Below, piece by piece: positions 5,332 to 9,999 of a stretch of 9,999 nucleotides of DNA; positions within the stretch are counted from its first letter, which is position 1, and the number at the start of each line of letters is the position of its first letter. A model generated the notes under the pieces. The model searched no databases. It was not told where the DNA came from and saw nothing but the letters and a program-made list of their open reading frames with translations. The translations under genes were made by a program, and so were the position numbers. The DNA is from RGIG6904 sp024680835. GTDB taxonomy: Bacteria > Bacillota > Clostridia > Lachnospirales > Lachnospiraceae. The stretch covers positions 1 through 9,999 of the forward strand of contig JAILBP010000213.1 of assembly GCA_024680835.1 (NCBI GenBank), in the 5' to 3' direction.

Positions 5332-6219
5332 TCAGCCACAGTATCCGCTATCTGTCTTGCCTGCTGACAAAATATCGGAGAGACGGGCAAATTCCGTCAA
5401 AGTAAGGGTCTCGCCCCTGACGGCAGGATCAAATCCTGCTGCAGCGATGGCTGTGGCGATCTCTTCACCCGTAAAACTTAATTCGGGCGAGTTTTTAAGA
5501 CCGTTCAGCAGGGTTTTCCTCCTCTGATTAAAGGATGCCCTGATGAGCTTAAACAACAATTTTTCGTCCTGTACCGATACCGACGGCCGATCCAAAACAG
5601 AAAGCCTTATAACAGCGCTCTCCACATTGGGTCTGGGTATAAAGCAGTTTGGCGGGACCTTTGCGATCACCTCGGGTTCGGTGTAATACTGAACGGCGAG
5701 AGACAGTGCACCGTAATCCTTGGATCCCGGTCCTGCCTGCATACGCACCGCCACTTCCTTTTGGATCATCACGGTGATACATTCTATATCAAGCCTCTGT
5801 TCCAGCAGATCCATGATGATGGGAGTGGTGATGTAATAAGGCAAGTTTGCCACCACTTTAACCTTGCGTCCCAAAGCTTTCTCAGACAAGACAGCAGGGA
5901 GATCCTGCTTCAGGATATCTCCCCATATGATCTCAACATTATGATATTCATACAATGTGTCTTCCAGCACAGGCTTAAGATTCCTGTCGATCTCCACGGC
6001 CAAAACGCCTCCCGCCGCCTCCGCCATGTACTGGGTCATGGTGCCGATACCCGGCCCGATCTCCAGGACGAGATCGTCTTTCGTGATACCGGCACCGTCG
6101 ATGATACGTCTTATAACGCTCTCATCTATCAGGAAATTCTGTCCGAATTTCTTTTGAAATCTGAAGTTGTATCTCTGTAATACAGCTATGGTATTCTGCG
6201 GTTTCGCAAGCCAGGCCAT
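5332..6219 (-). CDS. rsmA: 16S rRNA (adenine(1518)-N6/adenine(1519)-N6)-dimethyltransferase
   Basis: RsmA (KsgA) dimethylates two adjacent adenines in helix 45 of 16S rRNA, a late 30S assembly step; its loss gives kasugamycin resistance. The protein shows the family blocks FGQNFLID (25-32), SAM-binding VLEIGPGIGTMT (51-62), acidic AVEID (74-78), GDIL (100-103) and catalytic NLPYYI (125-130), followed by the QKEVAVRM helix and a C-terminal domain with ASFNQRRKTLLN. An in-frame GTG two codons earlier is unlikely because GAGG (6227-6230) would be too close to it; ATG at 6217-6219 has ideal seven-base spacing and overlaps the metG stop as TGATG. That gives 295 residues, slightly above the usual 260-290. 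Coupling to metG suggests co-translation from one mRNA. Confidence 0.95.
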   Translation of the reverse strand: MAWLAKPQNTIAVLQRYNFRFQKKFGQNFLIDESVIRRIIDGAGITKDDLVLEIGPGIGTMTQYMAEAAGGVLAVEIDRNLKPVLEDTLYEYHNVEIIWGDILKQDLPAVLSEKALGRKVKVVANLPYYITTPIIMDLLEQRLDIECITVMIQKEVAVRMQAGPGSKDYGALSLAVQYYTEPEVIAKVPPNCFIPRPNVESAVIRLSVLDRPSVSVQDEKLLFKLIRASFNQRRKTLLNGLKNSPELSFTGEEIATAIAAAGFDPAVRGETLTLTEFARLSDILSAGKTDSGYCG

Positions 6220-8231
6220 CAGCACACCTCAGCGCCGGATGGCATAGTCTTTTCACTGGTCATGAGTGAAAGATTGCCCTCAGCATCCTCCGCACACAGC
6301 AGCATTCCCTGAGACTCAACTCCTGCAAGAGTTGCGGGCTTTAAGTTCACCAGCACCATAACCTTCTTGCCCACCATCTCCTCAGGTGTGTATTCCTTGC
6401 GGATACCCGATACAATCTGCAGTACCTTCGAGCCCACCTTAACCTGCGAACAGAGGAGTTTCTTGGACTTCGGAACAGCCTCGCAGGCGATGATCTCTCC
6501 CATTCTGAACTGAAGCTTCTCGAAATCATCGAAGGTGATCTCCGGCTTAAGCTCAAAATCTATGGCTGCTTCCTGATCCTCCGCTTTATCAGCGGCATTA
6601 GCCGATACCTCACCCGATGCCGCCTGCTCCGCCTCATACGCTGCTTTCTGCGCGGCACGGATAACCTCTACCTTTTCCATGATCTCATTTACATCAAGCC
6701 TTGCGAAGAGTATCTCCGGCGCATCTGTAACCTTATCTCCCGAGGGATAAAGCCCGAACTTGTCCAGATCGTCGTACTCGCGCTCTGCCGCATTCAGCTG
6801 TGATAAGATCTTCTCTCCCGTCTCCGGCAGGAAGGGCTTGAGCAATGTCGCTCCGATGACCAGTGACTCCGTGAGATTGTAGAGTACCTCTTTGAGCCTG
6901 TCTTTACGGGTCTCGTCCTTGGCCAGAACCCATGGCTCCGTCTCGTCTATATATTTGTTGCATCTTCTGAACAATGCGAAAACATCGGTAATGGCGTCCG
7001 CAACTCTGTTGGCGTCCATCTTTTTCTCAACGGATGCGCGGGTACCCGTCACTACAGACTTCAGATCCTCATCCACAGCCTCGGTAACGCCTGTTGATTC
7101 CACAACACCGCCAAAATATTTGTTGCTCATGGAGATGGTACGATTCAGGAGATTACCCAAAATATTGGCAAGATCGCTGTTATAGCGCTCTACCACCAGC
7201 TCCCAGGTGATGATGCCGTCGTTGTCAAAGGGCATCTCATGCAGCAGGAAATATCTTGTGGCGTCCACTCCGAAGAGAGATACGCAATCATCCGCATATA
7301 TAACGTTTCCTCTGGACTTGGACATCTTCTCACCGCCCTGTAAAAGCCACGGATGACCGAAGATCTGCTTGGGCAGCGGCTCACCGAGAGCCATCAGGAA
7401 TATGGGCCAGTAAATCGTATGGAAACGTATTATATCTTTTCCTATGACATGGATATCCGCCGGCCAGAATTTACCGTAGTTCTCACCGTGATCGCCGTCC
7501 GCATCATATCCGATACCGGTGATATAGTTGGAAAGCGCATCAAGCCACACATATACCACATGTTTGTCATCAAAATCCACCGGGATACCCCAGTCAAATG
7601 ATGTCCTGGAAACACAGAGATCCTGAAGACCGGGCAACAGGAAATTGTTCATCATCTCGTTCTTGCGGGATACGGGCTGTATGAACTCCGGATGGGTGTT
7701 GATGTGCTCGATAAGCCTGTCGGCATATTTGCTCATCTTAAAGAAATACGCCTCCTCCTTGGCCGGATGCACTTCTCTGCCGCAGTCCGGGCATTTTCCG
7801 TCCACAAGCTGGCTCTCTGTCCAGAAAGACTCACAGGGTGTGCAGTACATTCCCTCGTAGGCGCCCTTGTAGATATCACCCTGATCGTAAAGCTTTTTGA
7901 AGATCTTCTGGATCTGCTTCTCGTGGTAATCATCGGTAGTGCGGATGAACTTGTCATATGAGGTATTCATGAGATCCCATATGGGTTTGATGTCCTCTTT
8001 TACCACACGATCCACGTATTCCTTGGGGGTGACGCCCGCCTTCTCGGCTGCCAGCTCTATCTTCTGGCCGTGTTCATCGGTACCTGTCTGAAAGAACACG
8101 TTGTAGCCCTGTTTTCTCTTGAACCTGCACATAGCGTCGGACAGAACGATCTCGTATGTGTTACCGATGTGTGGTTTTGCCGATGCATATGCGATTGCCG
8201 TTGTTAAATAAAAATTTCCCTTGTCTGCCAT
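6219..8231 (-). CDS. metG: Methionyl-tRNA synthetase with C-terminal tRNA-binding domain
   Basis: MetG charges tRNA-Met with methionine using ATP in the cytoplasm. The 670-residue protein has the class I signatures HIGN (21-24) and KMSKS (302-306), and a zinc-binding insert with four cysteines (C130, C133, C147, C150). Next come the anticodon-binding helical domain (about 345-520), an Ala/Glu-rich linker (about 522-558) and a C-terminal EMAP-II/Trbp111-like tRNA-binding domain (about 566-668). The ATG at 8231 is chosen because AGAGGAAG (8235-8242) is well placed and the protein then begins just before the catalytic fold; an earlier in-frame TTG adds 11 residues with no ribosome site. The stop overlaps the rsmA start. 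I see no T-box leader in the 147 bases upstream. Confidence 0.97.
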   Translation of the reverse strand: MADKGNFYLTTAIAYASAKPHIGNTYEIVLSDAMCRFKRKQGYNVFFQTGTDEHGQKIELAAEKAGVTPKEYVDRVVKEDIKPIWDLMNTSYDKFIRTTDDYHEKQIQKIFKKLYDQGDIYKGAYEGMYCTPCESFWTESQLVDGKCPDCGREVHPAKEEAYFFKMSKYADRLIEHINTHPEFIQPVSRKNEMMNNFLLPGLQDLCVSRTSFDWGIPVDFDDKHVVYVWLDALSNYITGIGYDADGDHGENYGKFWPADIHVIGKDIIRFHTIYWPIFLMALGEPLPKQIFGHPWLLQGGEKMSKSRGNVIYADDCVSLFGVDATRYFLLHEMPFDNDGIITWELVVERYNSDLANILGNLLNRTISMSNKYFGGVVESTGVTEAVDEDLKSVVTGTRASVEKKMDANRVADAITDVFALFRRCNKYIDETEPWVLAKDETRKDRLKEVLYNLTESLVIGATLLKPFLPETGEKILSQLNAAEREYDDLDKFGLYPSGDKVTDAPEILFARLDVNEIMEKVEVIRAAQKAAYEAEQAASGEVSANAADKAEDQEAAIDFELKPEITFDDFEKLQFRMGEIIACEAVPKSKKLLCSQVKVGSKVLQIVSGIRKEYTPEEMVGKKVMVLVNLKPATLAGVESQGMLLCAEDAEGNLSLMTSEKTMPSGAEVC

Positions 8232-8234
8232 TGT

Positions 8235-8242
8235 CTTCCTCT
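8235..8242 (-). promoter_or_regulatory. Ribosome-binding site of metG
   Basis: AGAGGAAG on the minus strand lies a few bases before ATG 8231 and decides the metG start over an upstream in-frame TTG at 8264. Confidence 0.75.
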
Positions 8243-8310
8243 CACACAATCTGCCGTACTCCAAAACAGCTTTTGATCCTGTAAAAAAGTACAGCTTTTA
8301 AAAATCCATA

Positions 8311-8344
8311 CAGAGGCAAAAGTATACACTCCTGCCTCCGTTTT
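8311..8344. terminator. Weak hairpin between the zinc-ribbon gene and metG
   Basis: GAGGCA (8313-8318) and TGCCTC (8333-8338) form a six-pair stem with a 14-base loop. On the plus strand it is followed directly by CG and TTTT (8341-8344); on the minus strand, the direction of the genes, a T5 run comes only after several intervening bases. It may be a leaky terminator after the zinc-ribbon gene or simply a leader hairpin of metG. Confidence 0.3.
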
Positions 8345-8366
8345 ATAATACCTTTTACACTACAGT

Positions 8367-8390
8367 TTATTCTGCAAATTATTCTGCAAA
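8367..8390. repeat. 12-base tandem duplication across the stop codon of the zinc-ribbon gene
   Basis: On the minus strand TTTGCAGAATAA occurs twice in a row. The first copy encodes Phe-Ala-Glu-stop; the second lies in the untranslated region and gives a second in-frame stop. This looks like a simple slippage duplication and does not change the protein. Confidence 0.85.
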
Positions 8391-8834
8391 AAAATCCTTG
8401 CTCTCTGAAGCGCCCTCTTCTGTCTTCTCTTCCTCAGCAGGCTTATCTTCGGCAGCTTCCTCCTTTGCCTCCGCTTCCTCTTCGTACTCTATCTTGGTGC
8501 CGCACTTAGAGCAGTATGCCGGCTTACCCTTAAGCTCTGCGCCGCATCCCGGGCACTTCTTGGTGCCTTTGATCTTGGCAAGCTCCTCTTTAAGCTCCTC
8601 GATCTCCTGCAATGCCTCGTTAACCAGTGCAACGCCTTCATATGCAGGTGTGGCATCATCCTTGTGATCTTCGAAGAACGCCTTTCCGATAGCTCCGTAC
8701 TGAACAGAAACGAAAGACTCCTTCTGTTTGATCTTGTAGCTCAATTTTGCGATGTCCGATGCATCCTTTGCCTTCTTGGAAACGTCATTGTAAGCCGAGT
8801 TTAAGGTTTCTCCCAATCCATCTAAAATGTTCAT
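8379..8834 (-). CDS. Small zinc-ribbon protein with acidic tail, function unknown
   Basis: A 151-residue soluble protein in three parts: an N-terminal helical, Lys-rich segment (1-40) and a coiled-coil-prone stretch (about 66-90); a zinc ribbon CPGC-x10-CSKC with four cysteines (C94, C97, C108, C111); and a very acidic Glu/Ala-rich tail (117-151). Double-ribbon or single-ribbon proteins of this kind are common in Clostridia, and most are uncharacterised. The zinc ribbon could bind nucleic acid or protein, but nothing in the sequence decides this. ATG at 8834 has AAAGGAGA (8841-8848) upstream. It probably has its own promoter in the 159-base gap after tatD. The last 12 bases of the gene, including the stop, are duplicated directly downstream. 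Confidence 0.85.
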   Translation of the reverse strand: MNILDGLGETLNSAYNDVSKKAKDASDIAKLSYKIKQKESFVSVQYGAIGKAFFEDHKDDATPAYEGVALVNEALQEIEELKEELAKIKGTKKCPGCGAELKGKPAYCSKCGTKIEYEEEAEAKEEAAEDKPAEEEKTEEGASESKDFFAE

Positions 8835-8867
8835 TTTCGTTCTCCTTTCGATGATAAGCTTTTATGT

Positions 8868-8884
8868 GTATCGGTACCTGATAC
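8868..8884. promoter_or_regulatory. Palindrome in the leader of the zinc-ribbon gene
   Basis: GTATCGGTACCTGATAC is an inverted repeat centred on GGTACC with one extra base in the right arm. It lies about 12-28 bases downstream of the predicted transcript start and 34 bases before the start codon, so it could be an operator or an RNA hairpin. It resembles the palindrome in the iorA leader at 433-452. Confidence 0.35.
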
Positions 8885-8902
8885 CCTTCACTACTGTTAT
8901 GC

Positions 8903-8931
8903 ATTGTATCACAGTATCGATAAAAAAACTA
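8903..8931 (-). promoter_or_regulatory. Possible promoter of the zinc-ribbon gene
   Basis: The minus strand has TGA-TACAAT (8903-8911), an extended -10 element. The -35 region at 17-base spacing (8926-8931, TAGTTT) is poor. An extended -10 can compensate for a weak -35. The position, in the 159-base gap between tatD and this gene, is sensible. Confidence 0.4.
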
Positions 8932-8993
8932 TACACTATCTGTTCGAAATAACTCACTCTATTTTGCGCCGCCGGGCGTATTCAAGCCACTTG

Positions 8994-9902
8994 CTAACTC
9001 ACCCCGAACAACCGGCAGCCGTTTTCGTATGTTTTTCGCTCAACCTCATCGGTGGTGATGCCTTTGATCTCCGCGATCTTCTCCACCACATAGGGCAGAT
9101 ATCCGGAAAAATTACGTTTTCCGCGGTATGGCTCCGGTGCCATGTACGGGCAGTCCGTCTCCACCAGGATGTTATCGATCGGTATCTTTTCCACGGTCTC
9201 ACGAAGATTTTTGGAGTTTTTGAAAGTCACGACTCCGCCAACCCCTATGTACATACCGTATTTTCTGACCAGCTCTGCAGCAACCTCGGGCGAATATGAA
9301 TAACAGTGCATCACACCGGTGAGCTTACCCTCCGCAAAAGGCGAGCGCGCTATGATATCAAGTGTATCTTTGCAGGCATCTCTGGAGTGGATTATGACCG
9401 GAAGCTTAAGTTCTGACGCCAGTTCCATCTGCTGCAGGAAGACCTCCTGCTGAAGCTTACGGTACCTGTCGTCCTTCTCCCAGTAGTAATCAAGTCCGAT
9501 CTCGCCTATAGAAACTACCCTGTCGCAGGACAGCGCCTGCTGCCGCAGGGTGTTTATGTATCCTGTACTGCGCAGGCGTTCTGTCAGCACCCGGTATGAC
9601 GTATCATCCTCTGTGTCATTCATCACATCAGCTGTCTGCTCTCCGGTATTTAGCCTATCCGTATCCGTGGCAGAAGCACTTTCGTCTTCCACCATATCCC
9701 GCACACTCTCGGGATGCACACCGACTGCGGCATAAATGAAATCGTACCTCTCCGCCAGCCTGATGCATTCTGCGGAAGATTCAAGTGTATCCCCCACATT
9801 GATGACCCTGCCTACGCCGTAACCTGCAAGGCTTTCGATCACCTCATCCCTGTCTTCATCAAATTTTCTGTCATTGTAATGCGCGTGGGACTCAAAGATC
9901 AT
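8994..9902 (-). CDS. tatD: TatD-family metal-dependent hydrolase (deoxyribonuclease)
   Basis: TatD-family proteins are cytoplasmic amidohydrolase-fold metalloenzymes with nuclease activity on DNA ends, linked to DNA repair or quality control. The metal-site residues are all present: H6-x-H8 in SHAHYND, E134 in GEIGLDYY (133-140), H172 in IHSRDA, H199 in MHCYS, and D250 in ETDCPYMAPEP. Length is 302 residues, against about 255 for most of the family. The excess is an acidic, polar stretch around residues 68-115, between the GVHPE loop and GEIGLDYY, rich in Asp, Glu, Thr and Ser. ATG at 9902 has GGAGG (9908-9912) five bases upstream. It follows the preceding gene by 15 bases and belongs to the metG/rsmA neighbourhood, as in Bacillus subtilis, where yabD lies beside metS. 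Confidence 0.93.
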   Translation of the reverse strand: MIFESHAHYNDRKFDEDRDEVIESLAGYGVGRVINVGDTLESSAECIRLAERYDFIYAAVGVHPESVRDMVEDESASATDTDRLNTGEQTADVMNDTEDDTSYRVLTERLRSTGYINTLRQQALSCDRVVSIGEIGLDYYWEKDDRYRKLQQEVFLQQMELASELKLPVIIHSRDACKDTLDIIARSPFAEGKLTGVMHCYSYSPEVAAELVRKYGMYIGVGGVVTFKNSKNLRETVEKIPIDNILVETDCPYMAPEPYRGKRNFSGYLPYVVEKIAEIKGITTDEVERKTYENGCRLFGVS

Positions 9903-9917
9903 CCTAACCTCCGCCTG

Positions 9918-9999
9918 TCAGCTATCCTTGTGGGTATAGTGTGACAGGATCTTTCTGTACTGATACTCCCTGCTGAGCTCCATGATGCGCCTCAAAAGC
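9918..9999 (-). CDS. C-terminal end of an unrecognised protein (cut by window edge)
   Basis: An open frame of 26 codons enters from the right edge and ends at TGA 9918-9920, 15 bases before the tatD start and overlapping none of its ribosome site. The visible tail is basic and charged, ending KILSHYTHKDS, with no recognisable motif. Close spacing and shared direction suggest it is in the same operon as tatD. It is too short to identify, and the frame could in principle be chance, but a stop so close to a well-formed ribosome site favours a real gene end. Confidence 0.55.
   Translation of the reverse strand, partial: LLRRIMELSREYQYRKILSHYTHKDS

Noticed and set aside
6220..6225. Upstream GTG start for rsmA, two codons before the ATG
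   Set aside because: The GAGG ribosome site would be almost adjacent to the GTG, whereas it is at ideal spacing from ATG 6217-6219, which also makes a TGATG overlap with metG.
8232..8378. T-box or other tRNA-sensing leader upstream of metG
   Set aside because: There is no conserved T-box sequence (such as TGGNACCGCG), and the 147 bases are too short for a full T-box with terminator.
8960..8985. GC-rich CGCC/GGCG hairpin as a tatD terminator
   Set aside because: There are only four pairs in the stem and no T-run in the direction of transcription.
1..9999. CRISPR array, prophage, toxin-antitoxin or defence system
   Set aside because: There are no regularly spaced repeats and no recognisable phage, toxin, nuclease-effector or recombinase genes. 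The genes here are mainly housekeeping.

Overview
This window looks like a stretch of housekeeping chromosome from a Gram-positive Clostridia, most likely a member of the Lachnospiraceae. The evidence is moderate GC, strong AGGAGG-type ribosome sites, a large Bacillus/Clostridia-type SRP RNA with an Alu domain, a ferredoxin-linked indolepyruvate oxidoreductase (an anaerobe trait), and palindromic intergenic repeats of a kind I associate with gut Clostridia. The family assignment is inference; no species can be named.

Layout, left to right: (1) positions 1-351, minus strand, hold the first 117 codons of iorA, with a good promoter at 487-515 and a leader of about 130 nt containing two hairpins. 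(2) Positions 536-841 hold a MITE-like nested palindrome lying between the divergent promoters of iorA and ffs. (3) Positions 893-1168, plus strand, hold the SRP RNA gene ffs, the only plus-strand gene. (4) Positions 1235-9999 hold a co-directional minus-strand series. Read in transcription order (right to left) it is: the tail of an unrecognised gene, tatD, a small zinc-ribbon protein, metG, rsmA, a GGDEF diguanylate cyclase with a helical-repeat N-terminus, tadA, and an ABC transporter pair (ATPase then permease).

Most of the minus-strand genes are tightly packed. metG and rsmA overlap by one base (TGATG), and the ABC ATPase and permease overlap by seven. Larger gaps, where new promoters or terminators could sit, are found before the zinc-ribbon gene (159 nt) and before metG (147 nt). 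The common theme is translation: tRNA charging (MetG), tRNA editing (TadA), 16S rRNA methylation (RsmA) and protein targeting (SRP RNA). A cyclic-di-GMP enzyme and an ABC exporter-like pair are embedded among these genes. The tatD/metG/rsmA and tadA/ffs neighbourhoods echo the conserved Bacillus subtilis clusters, but the 5S rRNA maturase gene rnmV, usually found near rsmA, is not in this window.

I see no defence system, prophage, CRISPR array or intact insertion sequence. The most interesting items are the nested palindrome, the candidate attenuator and hairpin leader of iorA, the repetitive N-terminal extension of the ABC ATPase, the GGDEF gene in a translation cluster, a GC-rich repeat that seems to supply the tadA ribosome site, and a polar insertion in TatD.
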